Source of the DNA: UBA2638 sp046293135
GTDB lineage: Bacteria; Pseudomonadota; Alphaproteobacteria; Micavibrionales; Micavibrionaceae
Length of the DNA stretch: 46,086 bases
Direction: 5' to 3'
Assembly: GCA_046293135.1 (NCBI GenBank)
Contig: JBKBPR010000008.1
Location: 1 to 46,086 of the forward strand
In this document: one piece after another, positions 16,782-24,756 of the stretch
How positions within the stretch are numbered: position 1 is the stretch's first letter
Layout of the letters: each line of letters starts with the position of its first letter
Translations under genes and position numbers: made by a program
The notes under the pieces: generated by a model
The model's input: only the letters and a program-made list of their open reading frames with translations
The model's database searches: none
Told to the model about the DNA's origin: nothing

Positions 16782-17291
16782 ATGAGACATGGTATTAAAC
16801 ACCGTAAGCTGAATATGGATTCAAGCCACCGCAAGGCAATGTTTGCGAATATGGCGGCGTCCCTTATCAAGCATGAGCAGATCAAAACGACTGTGCCGAA
16901 AGCCAAGGAGCTGAAGCCTTATGTTGAAAAGCTGATCACGCTGGCGAAAAAGTCATTGGAAAAGCCGGAAACAGCTTTGGCCAATCGTCGCCGCGCGATT
17001 GCGATCATGCGTGATAAAGATCAGGTCAAAAAACTTTTTGACGTGCTCGGCGAGCGTTACGAAAACCGTAAGGGCGGCTATACCCGCGTGTTGAAAGCCG
17101 GTTTCCGTTATGGCGATGCCGCACCGATGGCGATTATCGAACTGGTTGACCGCGATGTTGATGCAAAAGGCAAAGACTCCGGCCCGACACAATTCGATGA
17201 AGATATGATCGACGGCCCGCTCGACACATCTGCGGAAGAAAAAGCTGCAGAGAAGCCGAAAGCCAAGCCGAAGAAAAAGGCTGCTGCTTAA
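16782..17291 (+). CDS. rplQ: 50S ribosomal protein L17 with a C-terminal extension
   Basis: L17 lies near the exit tunnel. Residues 1-~118 match the family: MRHGIKHRKLNMDSSHRKAM, the LANRRRAIAIMRDK block, and GGYTRVLKAGFRYGDAAPMA IIELVDRD. The final ~50 residues are an acidic then Lys/Ala/Pro-rich tail, giving 169 residues against the usual 115-140. The ATG follows GAAGGAGGGCTTGAAAA. It closes the ribosomal block and is followed by a good terminator. Confidence 0.97.
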   Translation: MRHGIKHRKLNMDSSHRKAMFANMAASLIKHEQIKTTVPKAKELKPYVEKLITLAKKSLEKPETALANRRRAIAIMRDKDQVKKLFDVLGERYENRKGGYTRVLKAGFRYGDAAPMAIIELVDRDVDAKGKDSGPTQFDEDMIDGPLDTSAEEKAAEKPKAKPKKKAAA

Positions 17292-17313
17292 TTCAATGAA
17301 GCATAATGATTTT

Positions 17314-17350
17314 AAAAAGGCTGCAGAATGATGCGGCCTTTTTTGTTTTT
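17314..17350 (+). terminator. Rho-independent terminator after rplQ
   Basis: AAAAAGGCTGCA at 17314-17325 pairs with TGCGGCCTTTTT from 17332 (one T-G pair), with a 6-base loop, and continues into TTTGTTTTT. It lies 22 bases after the rplQ stop. It marks the end of the ribosomal transcript; the A-rich left flank could also serve panC transcription coming the other way. Confidence 0.85.
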
Positions 17351-17406
17351 CAATGTAGTGGATTATTGTATTGGAAGGGGTATTAAGGGGGCGTCGGGTT
17401 TCGATG

Positions 17407-18216
17407 CTAAACCGCGCAATTATCAATCAGCCGCGTTTTGCCGAGCCATGCCGCAACCAGTACGCGGCGCCAATCCTCATGAAAAGCAAGGTAGTCGATT
17501 TTATCAAAGCCGCAATTTTCCAGCATATCCCGCCCGTTTGCGGTGGCGGTTTGCGGCGGCTGGCCGTTGCGGATATCGTCTGCGGTTTTGAAAATGATCT
17601 GGTTGAGCATGCGGGCAATCTCAAGCTCCTCAGCGCTGAGATAGCTGTTGCGCGAGGATAGCGCCAGCCCGTATTCGTCGCGGATGGTTGCGCCCGCCAG
17701 AATATCAATCGCCAGATTTTGGGTTTTGACCATCTCGCGAATGACCATAAGTTGTTGAAAATCCTTCTCGCCGAACACGGCCAGATCAGGACGAACTTGC
17801 GCAAACAGCGTATGCACGACGCTCACCACCCCGTCAAAAAAATGCGGCCTGAAATCGCTTTCCAGCCCGTGTGCCGCCGCGCCCGCTTTGAGATAGGCCG
17901 CCGCGCCATCGGGGTAAATTTCGTTTATGCTTGGCGCATAGACCATCTCGACGCCGCGCGCCTTGAGCTTGGCGCAATCGGTTTCGAGCGTGCGCGGATA
18001 GGTGTCCAGATCCTCATGCGGCGCAAATTGCGTGGGGTTGACGAAAATGCTGACAACCAGCGCATCGGCGCGTCCGGCATTGCGGGCGACCTCGCAAAGC
18101 GCAAGATGCCCCTCATGCAGCGCGCCCATGGTCGGGACAAAACCGATCCGCTGCCCGTTTGATTGCAACGGGGTGATGTGGTTTGAAAGCTCCTGAGCGG
18201 TGTGAAAAACGCGCAT
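17407..18216 (-). CDS. panC: Pantothenate synthetase
   Basis: It condenses pantoate and beta-alanine with ATP, the last step of pantothenate (coenzyme A precursor) synthesis in the cytoplasm. The 269-residue product shows the adenylate-forming HIGH-type motif in PTMGALHEGHLAL (about residues 29-41), SIFVNPTQFAPHEDLDTYPR, FGEKDFQQL and the KMSKS-like ALSSRNSYLS. The length is typical for the family (about 280). Its start lies 12 bases after the panB stop, so panB-panC is an operon transcribed leftward and converging on rplQ. Confidence 0.96.
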   Translation of the reverse strand: MRVFHTAQELSNHITPLQSNGQRIGFVPTMGALHEGHLALCEVARNAGRADALVVSIFVNPTQFAPHEDLDTYPRTLETDCAKLKARGVEMVYAPSINEIYPDGAAAYLKAGAAAHGLESDFRPHFFDGVVSVVHTLFAQVRPDLAVFGEKDFQQLMVIREMVKTQNLAIDILAGATIRDEYGLALSSRNSYLSAEELEIARMLNQIIFKTADDIRNGQPPQTATANGRDMLENCGFDKIDYLAFHEDWRRVLVAAWLGKTRLIDNCAV

Positions 18217-18228
18217 GGTTTAACGTCT

Positions 18229-19143
18229 TTATGAGGCTTTTTTGAGTGAAGCCGCGTTTTCTTTTGGGGCGTTTTCTTTCGGGGCGGTATAAACATGTGC
18301 CGCATCAGGGAAGATCCGCTCGCGCACATCGCGGGCATACTCTTCGATCATGGCGCCGATGGTTTTGCGCACCGCGCCGTATTGTTTGGCGAATTTCGGC
18401 GGGTTTGATTCAAGCAGTCCGATCATATCATCCGTCACCAGAATTTGCCCGTCACAGGCCACGGATGCGCCGATACCGATTGTCGGAACGCGCAAGGCCT
18501 GCGTGATCGAACGGGCAACCAGCTCGATCGTGCCTTCTATTAAAATCGCAAAAGCGCCCGCTTTTTCGAGGGTGAGCGCATCTTGCAGCAGGGCTTCGGC
18601 CTGTTCGGGTGTTTTGCCCTTGATCTTGTAGCCGCCCTCTTGCACCACCATTTGCGGGCGCAGCCCGATATGCGCCATGACGGGAATGCCCGCCGCAACC
18701 AGCGTTTCAACCGTGGCGGCCATTGTGCCGTCGCCCTCCAGCTTGACCGCGCCGCAGCCTGTCTCTTCCATCAGGCGCTTGGCATTGGCGAGGGCCTGGG
18801 CGGGGCTGTCCTCATACGTGCCGTAGGGCATATCGGCGAGAATAAAGGCCGATGGCGCGCCGCGCATCACGGCTTTGGTATGGGCGATCATCATATCAAG
18901 CGTCACGCCGAGCGTATTGTCCATGCCGTAAAGCACCATGCCCATGGAATCGCCAACGAGCAAAAGATCACAATGCGGATCAAGGATCGCGGCCATCGGC
19001 GCTGTATAGGCGGTCAGGCACACCAGCGGTTGCGGCTTGTTTTTATGCGCTTTGATGGCTTCGAGGCTCAGCCTTGTTTGCCCCGCCGATTGCCCTCTTG
19101 TTTGCCCTGGCGATTGTGCGGGCTTGTTGCTTGTATAGGTCAT
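18229..19143 (-). CDS. panB: 3-methyl-2-oxobutanoate hydroxymethyltransferase
   Basis: It transfers a hydroxymethyl group from methylene-tetrahydrofolate to alpha-ketoisovalerate, the first committed step to pantothenate. The barrel enzyme motifs are visible: LTAYTAPMA, the Mg-binding VGDSMGMVLYG, LADMPYGTYEDSP, VKLEGD, HIGLRPQ, and GIGASVACDGQILV. The 304-residue product is longer than the usual ~265. It has an N-terminal leader with a repeated QS-GQTR unit and a C-terminal APKEN-APKEN tail. The ATG 19143 follows AGGATTAAAAAA. A later start near residue 26 would remove the leader but has no better signal. Confidence 0.96.
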   Translation of the reverse strand: MTYTSNKPAQSPGQTRGQSAGQTRLSLEAIKAHKNKPQPLVCLTAYTAPMAAILDPHCDLLLVGDSMGMVLYGMDNTLGVTLDMMIAHTKAVMRGAPSAFILADMPYGTYEDSPAQALANAKRLMEETGCGAVKLEGDGTMAATVETLVAAGIPVMAHIGLRPQMVVQEGGYKIKGKTPEQAEALLQDALTLEKAGAFAILIEGTIELVARSITQALRVPTIGIGASVACDGQILVTDDMIGLLESNPPKFAKQYGAVRKTIGAMIEEYARDVRERIFPDAAHVYTAPKENAPKENAASLKKAS

Positions 19144-19196
19144 TTTTTTAATCCTAAGCTCTTGCAGGTTGATGTGGCCTGCCCTAAATTTTAACT

Positions 19197-20714
19197 ATGT
19201 TTAGCAAAAGCCGTTTTACGAAGCCAGTATTGTTTTTCGCGCTGCGTTCGCTGGGTATGGCGGCGGCGCTTGGCGCTTTGGCGCTGGTTTATGATATACG
19301 GGCGAGTTATGCGCAAGAGCCGCCGTTGCAAGAGTCTCTGCATAGCAGCGCGGTTGAGCGCGTCCTGCCGAGTTCGGGGCAGCAGATACAGCTTTCCTAT
19401 GCGCCGTTGGTGCGGGAGGTCGCGCCCGCTGTTGTCAATATTTACACCTCGCGCACGGTGACGCGCTCGATGCGTCATCCGTTCCTTGATGACCCGTTTT
19501 TCGGCGGATTTTTCGGGCGGCCTGATCTTGGCGGACGGATGCGCCAACAGGTTGAAAACTCGCTCGGCTCTGGCGTTATTCTGGAGGCTGAAGGGCTGGT
19601 TGTGACCAATGCCCATGTCATTCGCGGCGCGGAGCAAATTACGGTTGTGCTGGCCGATGGGCGAGAGTTTGAAGCGCGGCTTTCGCTGGAGGATAGCGCG
19701 TCCGACCTTGCGGTGTTGCGGGTGGAAACAAAGGGCGAGAAGCTGCCGTTTGTTTCCCTGAAACCCAGTGAAACGCTGGAGGTCGGGGATATTGTGCTGG
19801 CGATCGGCAATCCCTTTGGCGTTGGCCAGACGGTGACGAGCGGGATTGTATCGGCGCAGGGGCGATCCAGCTTGAATATCAATGATTTCAATTTCTTTAT
19901 CCAGACCGATGCCGCGATCAATCCCGGTAATTCGGGCGGCCCGCTGGTCGCGCTGGATGGCGGGGTGGTCGGAATCAATACGGCGATTTACTCGCGTGAC
20001 GGCGGCTCGCTGGGGATCGGCTTTGCTGTGCCGTCGGAGATGGTGGCCTCGGTTGTTGCTGCTGAAAAGAGCGGCCAGAGTGGCGGGGCAGGTGTTTTGC
20101 GGCCATGGCTGGGCATCACGGCGCAGGCCGTGAGTTCCGATATTGCGGAATCTTTGGGCTTGCCGCGCCCCGCAGGGGTGTTGATCGCAAGGCTGCACTC
20201 CGCCAGCCCGCTGGCGCAGGCAGGGTTGCGGGTCGGCGATGTGGTCAGCGCGATTGACGGGCGCAATGTGCGCGATCCGGCGGAGCTGAAATTCCGTATG
20301 GCGATGGTTTCTTTGGGGCAGGAGGCGACATTCGACTATATTCGCCAAGGCCGCACGCAAAGCGCCAAGGTCAAGGCGATTGCACCGCCCGATACGCCGC
20401 CGCGTCAGGCAACAACGCTGAGCGGCAATCACCCGTTATCGGGCGCGGTGGTCGGGTTTATCAACCCCGCCGTGGCGGTGGAGCTGGGCTTGAGCGAAGA
20501 TGATGAAGGGCAGGGCGTGGCCATTCTCGAAATCCCGCAAGGCGCAGCAGCTCGGCGCGTGGCGCGGGCGGGGGATTTGATTGTTGCGGTTAATGGCGCG
20601 GAGGTCAATAATCCGGCTGATGTGGAGCGGGCTTTGCGCAGCCCTTCCCCGCGCGGTGGCTGGGAGCTTGTGTTGAAACGCGCAGGCCAGACGCGGCAGG
20701 TCATTATTCGCTAG
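19197..20714 (+). CDS. Periplasmic serine protease of the Do/DegP (HtrA) family
   Basis: This is a chaperone-protease for misfolded envelope proteins. The 505-residue product has a long N-terminal hydrophobic signal region ending in ASYA-Q (about residue 39). The trypsin-like domain has the catalytic triad His140 (VVTNAHVIRG), Asp170 (DSASDLAVL) and Ser246 (NPGNSGGPL). Two PDZ domains follow (about 295-395 and 410-505), so the architecture is that of DegP/DegQ. The N-terminal DPFFGGFFG loop is like the LA loop of the family. It is transcribed divergently from panB over a 53-base gap. I cannot tell DegP from DegQ. Confidence 0.94.
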   Translation: MFSKSRFTKPVLFFALRSLGMAAALGALALVYDIRASYAQEPPLQESLHSSAVERVLPSSGQQIQLSYAPLVREVAPAVVNIYTSRTVTRSMRHPFLDDPFFGGFFGRPDLGGRMRQQVENSLGSGVILEAEGLVVTNAHVIRGAEQITVVLADGREFEARLSLEDSASDLAVLRVETKGEKLPFVSLKPSETLEVGDIVLAIGNPFGVGQTVTSGIVSAQGRSSLNINDFNFFIQTDAAINPGNSGGPLVALDGGVVGINTAIYSRDGGSLGIGFAVPSEMVASVVAAEKSGQSGGAGVLRPWLGITAQAVSSDIAESLGLPRPAGVLIARLHSASPLAQAGLRVGDVVSAIDGRNVRDPAELKFRMAMVSLGQEATFDYIRQGRTQSAKVKAIAPPDTPPRQATTLSGNHPLSGAVVGFINPAVAVELGLSEDDEGQGVAILEIPQGAAARRVARAGDLIVAVNGAEVNNPADVERALRSPSPRGGWELVLKRAGQTRQVIIR

Positions 20715-20743
20715 CGGTCAAATATATCCGTGAGCTAAAAGGA

Positions 20744-20827
20744 AAGTGGGGCGAAACGCCCCACTTGGTGGTTTGTAAGGTATTGATTTTATTCAGTTGG
20801 GGCGAAACGCCCCACTCGCCCCCACTC
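20744..20827. repeat. Second GCCCCACT repeat cluster forming tandem hairpins after the protease gene
   Basis: AAGTGGGGCG (20744-20753), an AAA loop and CGCCCCACTT (20757-20766) make a perfect 10-bp hairpin. A second, imperfect one (TGGGGCG-AAA-CGCCCCA) lies at about 20798-20814, with a further CGCCCCCACT after it and then TATTTTT. It lies between the converging protease and 20865 genes, so it could end transcription both ways. The unit is the same as at 10954-11056. Confidence 0.75.
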
Positions 20828-20864
20828 TATTTTTCAGGCGCGCTTTGAGCGCGGCGGAGGCTCG

Positions 20865-21290
20865 TTAAGCCGCCTCATCCAGCTCATAGGTTGCTTCGAG
20901 CGCTTCTCTTTGTCTTTCGGAATAAGTGTCCAAAATCTCCATGGTCAGGCCGCCATAGCGTTGCTCAAGATCACGGATTTCGCGGTCGCTCATCCCCAGA
21001 TGCTCGCGCAATGCACCGACACAGGCATAAATTGTTGCGCCCATAGCGATCAAAACAGGGATACGGTGCGAGTCTCTCAGCGGTCTTGGCGCTGTATCAA
21101 TATTATCCGCGGCCAAACCTGAAGAGGAAGCCTGCAAGAACGGATTAACGCTATCAGGTCTGTTTTTATCTTTTTGGCTAGCGCGAATGGTTCCGGCCAT
21201 AAATTGGCGACGCGCCTCATTGATGTTGTTTTTGTCGATACCGTTGGCTTTGCCGGAACCGATTGAATTTAGATCCATAAATGATGACAT
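20865..21290 (-). CDS. Protein of unknown function, 141 residues
   Basis: I chose ATG 21290, 8 bases behind a clear GGAGG site; a GTG three codons earlier overlaps that site. The first ~75 residues are polar and probably disordered (rich in Ser, Asn, Asp). Residues ~75-95 are mildly hydrophobic (RIPVLIAMGATIYACVGAL), perhaps a buried helix. The rest is charged and helical (MSDREIRDLEQRYGGLTMEI, then SERQREALEATYELDEAA). There is no signal peptide and no motif I recognise. It stands alone between the protease and glycyl-tRNA synthetase genes. No function is proposed. Confidence 0.7.
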   Translation of the reverse strand: MSSFMDLNSIGSGKANGIDKNNINEARRQFMAGTIRASQKDKNRPDSVNPFLQASSSGLAADNIDTAPRPLRDSHRIPVLIAMGATIYACVGALREHLGMSDREIRDLEQRYGGLTMEILDTYSERQREALEATYELDEAA

Positions 21291-21490
21291 GATGAACACC
21301 TCCGAATAAATATTGTTTCATAACATTTGGCTGTTATTCTTTTTGTTAAAATCAAGATAGCGGAGTTAGGGAAAAAAGTCAAGAAAAATCGGCGTGAAAC
21401 CGCTTGAAATCTGCGGGACTCTGGGCGATGATGGGAGCAGTTTTTACAATATAATTTTTATATGACGCAAGAAAAAGAAAGTCCGTCCCG

Positions 21491-23017
21491 ATGACACAGC
21501 CCAAAGATATGAAAGAGATTGTCGCCCTTTGTAAACGCCGCGGTTTTATTTTTGCCGCCAGCGATATTTACGGCGGGATCAACGGATTTTGGGATTTCGG
21601 CCCGCTTGGGACGGAGCTGAAAAACAACCTGCGTGATCGTTGGTGGCGCGATATGGTTTTGTGTCCGCCGCTTGGCCCTGATGGCGCGCCTGTGGAAATT
21701 CTCGGCGTTGATACGGCGATCATCCAAAACCCGAAAGCGTGGGAAGCCTCCGGCCATGTCGGCGGGTTTAATGACCCGATGGTCGATTGTAAGGAAAGCA
21801 AAAAACGCTATCGCGCCGATCATATTTTGGTTTATCAACCCAAGGACGGGCAGGGCGCATATATCGCTTTTGACCGCGATGCGGATGATGCGGAGATTGA
21901 AAAGCGTCTGAAAAAATTTGCCAATAACCGCAGCCCTGAAGATTTTGAGATCGCCAGTCTGGATAAATTGCACAAAGATCAAATTCCGAAAATTCTCGGC
22001 CCTGATGCCAAGGAGATCGGAACGCTGACCGAGCCGCGCCAATTTAACATGATGTTTCATTCTTATGCCGGTGCGGCGGCGGGTGAGGAAAACAAGGTCT
22101 ATCTGCGCCCTGAAACCTGCGCGGGGATATTCCTGAATTTCAAAAATGTACTCGATAGCAGCCGCGCAAAACCGCCCTTCGGGATTGCACAAATCGGCAA
22201 GGCCTTCCGCAATGAGGTCACGCCGCGCAATTTCATCTTCCGCAGCCGCGAGTTCGAACAGATGGAGCTGGAATGGTTTTGCCATGAACAAGACGTGCCG
22301 ATGTGGTTCGAATTTTGGGTTGATCAGCGCAAGAAATTCTGGGAAGGGATTGGTATTCCGCTCTCAACGCTGCATTTCAATGAAATCCCGAAAGATGAGT
22401 TGGCGCATTATTCATCACGGACGATTGATTTTGAATATCGCTTCCCGTTTAGCGGCGAGGGCTATGACGAGCTTGAAGGGATTGCCCATCGCGGGAATTT
22501 TGACCTGACGCAACATGAGAAATTCTCCGGCACGAAGCTGGAATATTTCGATCAGGTGACGGGCGAGCGTTATCACCCGCATGTGATTGAGCCGTCATCG
22601 GGTTTGACGCGCGGCGTCCTGGCGCTGATTGCCGAGGCTTACACGGTTGATGCCAACCGGCCGAGCGGGGTTTATATGAATTTCACGCCGGAAATGGCGC
22701 CGAAAAAAGCGGCGATTTTACCGCTGACGGCCAAGGAAGATCATGTACCGCTGGCGCAAAAGCTATATTTGGAGCTGCGCGGGGAGTTTGCGGTTGATCT
22801 GGATATCAAACAAAATATCGGCAAGCGTTATGCGCGGCAAGACGAGATCGGCACGCCCTATTGCTTCACGATTGACAATGACACAATCGCCGATCAGACC
22901 GTGACGGTGCGTGACCGCAACACCATGGCGCAAGAGCGTATTCACATGGATAAGGTTGCCGATTATCTGCGCGGCAAGATGAAGGCGGGGGCGGCCGCGC
23001 TCAAGAAAGCGGCTTAG
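21491..23017 (+). CDS. glyQS: Glycyl-tRNA synthetase, single-chain (alpha2) type
   Basis: It charges tRNA-Gly in the cytoplasm. The 508-residue class II enzyme shows the homodimeric, eukaryote/Gram-positive-like form. ASDIYGGINGFWDFGPLGTE is at the start, and motif 2 RPETCAGIFLNFKNV is followed by FRNEVTPRNFIFRSREFEQM. Motif 3 is in SSGLTRGVLALI, and an anticodon-binding domain lies near the end. It is not the separate glyQ/glyS pair usual in proteobacteria. A TATAAT at 21450-21455 is the likely -10. An ATG at 21462 opens an 11-codon frame whose TGA overlaps the synthetase ATG; this may be chance. Confidence 0.95.
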   Translation: MTQPKDMKEIVALCKRRGFIFAASDIYGGINGFWDFGPLGTELKNNLRDRWWRDMVLCPPLGPDGAPVEILGVDTAIIQNPKAWEASGHVGGFNDPMVDCKESKKRYRADHILVYQPKDGQGAYIAFDRDADDAEIEKRLKKFANNRSPEDFEIASLDKLHKDQIPKILGPDAKEIGTLTEPRQFNMMFHSYAGAAAGEENKVYLRPETCAGIFLNFKNVLDSSRAKPPFGIAQIGKAFRNEVTPRNFIFRSREFEQMELEWFCHEQDVPMWFEFWVDQRKKFWEGIGIPLSTLHFNEIPKDELAHYSSRTIDFEYRFPFSGEGYDELEGIAHRGNFDLTQHEKFSGTKLEYFDQVTGERYHPHVIEPSSGLTRGVLALIAEAYTVDANRPSGVYMNFTPEMAPKKAAILPLTAKEDHVPLAQKLYLELRGEFAVDLDIKQNIGKRYARQDEIGTPYCFTIDNDTIADQTVTVRDRNTMAQERIHMDKVADYLRGKMKAGAAALKKAA

Positions 23018-23063
23018 AGTCCAGAGCTTTAGCTTTCATTTTTTACTTCGTGTCCGGTATTTC

Positions 23064-24482
23064 TTATACCACAGGATTTGGCTGGTTGGGCGTATGATTT
23101 TGCTCAAGGGCTGGTTCAGTGGCTGTTGGGCTTGCCTCTGCGAATCGTGTGGCCGCACCAAAATCAGGAGCGATTGTCGGAAGAATTCCCGCCGGGATGC
23201 TTGTTGGATCGGCTGGCGCAAGATTGGATTCTTCTTCCAATTCAACCGGCGCGCTGCGCTCTATTTCCAAACCCATCTCACGACTGGAAATACGCGCCTG
23301 ACGCGCCGCATCAGATAAAATGGAAGCCATTGTGCCGGGGTTGCTTTGGCGTTGTGCTGTTTGCAGGATGCTGCCTAAGCGGTTGAGTTCCAATTCGGAG
23401 TCTGTCACGCTAGGGCGCGGCGGAAGGGCTTGTCCGAGTTGTGCGGCAGCCACGGTCGGATTAAGGCCGTTTGCGAGCGTCTCCAGCTCTTGTGTGATAG
23501 CTTGTACAGCGGCAAGTCGCTGTTGCGGGTCATCAGGCAGCGTGTCGAGTTGTTCTATTAATGTATTTAAGCGGGTTTGAGCCTCATTCATAGGGATAGA
23601 CTGATCCAAGCGTATAACAGGCTGATAAGGCCCGCGTAAACGATCGGCAATTGGTGGCTGGCTGTCTTCTTCAGGGGCAGGTGTACCAAATTCGAAATCA
23701 AGCGTCGGTTGATCTTCCGGCTCTTCCGGTTCAGTTGGCTCGCTCGGTTCTTCTATCACGGGGCGCGGCATCGGCCTTGGCGGGTCACGGTGCGGCAATC
23801 CTGCACCAATTCTCGGCATGTCAGTCGTTATACGGGCGTAATCCATGAAGTCCAGATAATCATGGATTGCCTCTGATGTTATTTCAGCGGCTCTATCCGA
23901 TCCGTTGCGTTCAATGTAGTCCAAAAGCCCGAAACGTTGATCCGTCAGTAAGTCGGGATTGCCCGTGAAAGCAGGATTGTCAATGTTCATCGCAATGAAA
24001 TCGCGTATACGGCCTGTTGATTGAAGAGCTGCGAAGTAGTCCCGTAAGCCAGAAACGTTATCATTATCGACCAGACGAAAGAAATTCGCAAAGCGTCCGT
24101 TTTCGAAATCACGCGCCACTTTATCTTCAGCCGATGTCAGGTAAGAGCGGCTGATAAGCTCGTCGGCTTCGGGGGAAGCGGCTCTTAAGGCGGCGATAAA
24201 CCCAGGGTAGTGGTGATCCACAATATCAAGGCAATCAGCAAGAATGTCATCAATATCTTGGCTGTCCAGCGCTTCAGCCTCGCGGATAAAACGGAAGTTG
24301 TCATGCAGCAACATTTCGCGCAGATCGTCAAACGTAACGCCCATGACAGCATAGCCATCAGCCAGTCTTGAGAAATGATTGGCGAGAAATTCGGGGTTTT
24401 CGGCAAAAAGCGCTGTGTAGCGGCGATAATTTTCCGCTGCGAAATTTTCACTTTGAATGACCAGATATTGATCCGGATCCAT
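23064..24482 (-). CDS. Large Pro/Glu-rich protein of unknown function
   Basis: The product has 472 residues. I chose ATG 24482, 8 bases behind GAGGG; a GTG three codons upstream abuts that site. Residues ~1-220 are acidic and helical, with repeated Asp/Leu/Phe-rich segments (FRLVDNDNVSGLRDYFAAL; GFIAALRAASPEADELISRS). Residues ~235-285 are a Pro/Glu/Arg linker (PPRPMPRPVIEEPSEP). The C-terminal half has helices and ends in a Pro/Ala/Thr-rich stretch. There is no signal peptide and no membrane segment. It converges on glyQS and diverges from pheT. Such disordered acidic proteins are sometimes secreted effectors, but nothing here proves that. Confidence 0.75.
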   Translation of the reverse strand: MDPDQYLVIQSENFAAENYRRYTALFAENPEFLANHFSRLADGYAVMGVTFDDLREMLLHDNFRFIREAEALDSQDIDDILADCLDIVDHHYPGFIAALRAASPEADELISRSYLTSAEDKVARDFENGRFANFFRLVDNDNVSGLRDYFAALQSTGRIRDFIAMNIDNPAFTGNPDLLTDQRFGLLDYIERNGSDRAAEITSEAIHDYLDFMDYARITTDMPRIGAGLPHRDPPRPMPRPVIEEPSEPTEPEEPEDQPTLDFEFGTPAPEEDSQPPIADRLRGPYQPVIRLDQSIPMNEAQTRLNTLIEQLDTLPDDPQQRLAAVQAITQELETLANGLNPTVAAAQLGQALPPRPSVTDSELELNRLGSILQTAQRQSNPGTMASILSDAARQARISSREMGLEIERSAPVELEEESNLAPADPTSIPAGILPTIAPDFGAATRFAEASPTATEPALEQNHTPNQPNPVV

Positions 24483-24555
24483 CAGCAACACCCTCTTTGT
24501 TACACTCTATTACTCTAGTTACGCTCTTTGGCGCGCTTATTGTTTTTGTATTTTC

Positions 24556-24578
24556 TCGGCTTTTTTGCCGATTTTTTT
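24556..24578 (+). terminator. Terminator-like hairpin upstream of pheT
   Basis: TCGGC (24556-24560), a TTTTTT loop and GCCGA (24567-24571) are followed by seven T, oriented with pheT and about 180 bases before it. A terminator placed between two divergent genes has no obvious transcript to end except a pheT leader, so attenuation is possible. A perfect 14-base palindrome, AAATTTGCAAATTT, follows at 24611-24624 and could be a protein-binding site. Confidence 0.5.
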
Positions 24579-24756
24579 ATAGTATGCCCTCATATTACTA
24601 ATTTTTGGTGAAATTTGCAAATTTTCGGCCTTTGATGACAGCCAGATTGGCTTTGTGTGATTGAGTTTTGCGCAAAAGCTGCTAAAACTGAACAAAAGAC
24701 AAAAGACCCCAAGCAAAACCGATAAAAGTAAACAACAACAAAGACGAAGACCGACC

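Noticed and set aside
19191..20432. Minus-strand open frame of 413 codons opposite the protease gene
   Set aside because: Its composition (very Arg/His/Gln-rich) is typical of an antisense frame; the plus strand carries a complete catalytic triad and PDZ domains.
21462..21494. 11-codon frame ending on the glycyl-tRNA synthetase start
   Set aside because: Too short to support as a leader gene; it has no glycine codons and no ribosome site, so it is only mentioned with the synthetase.
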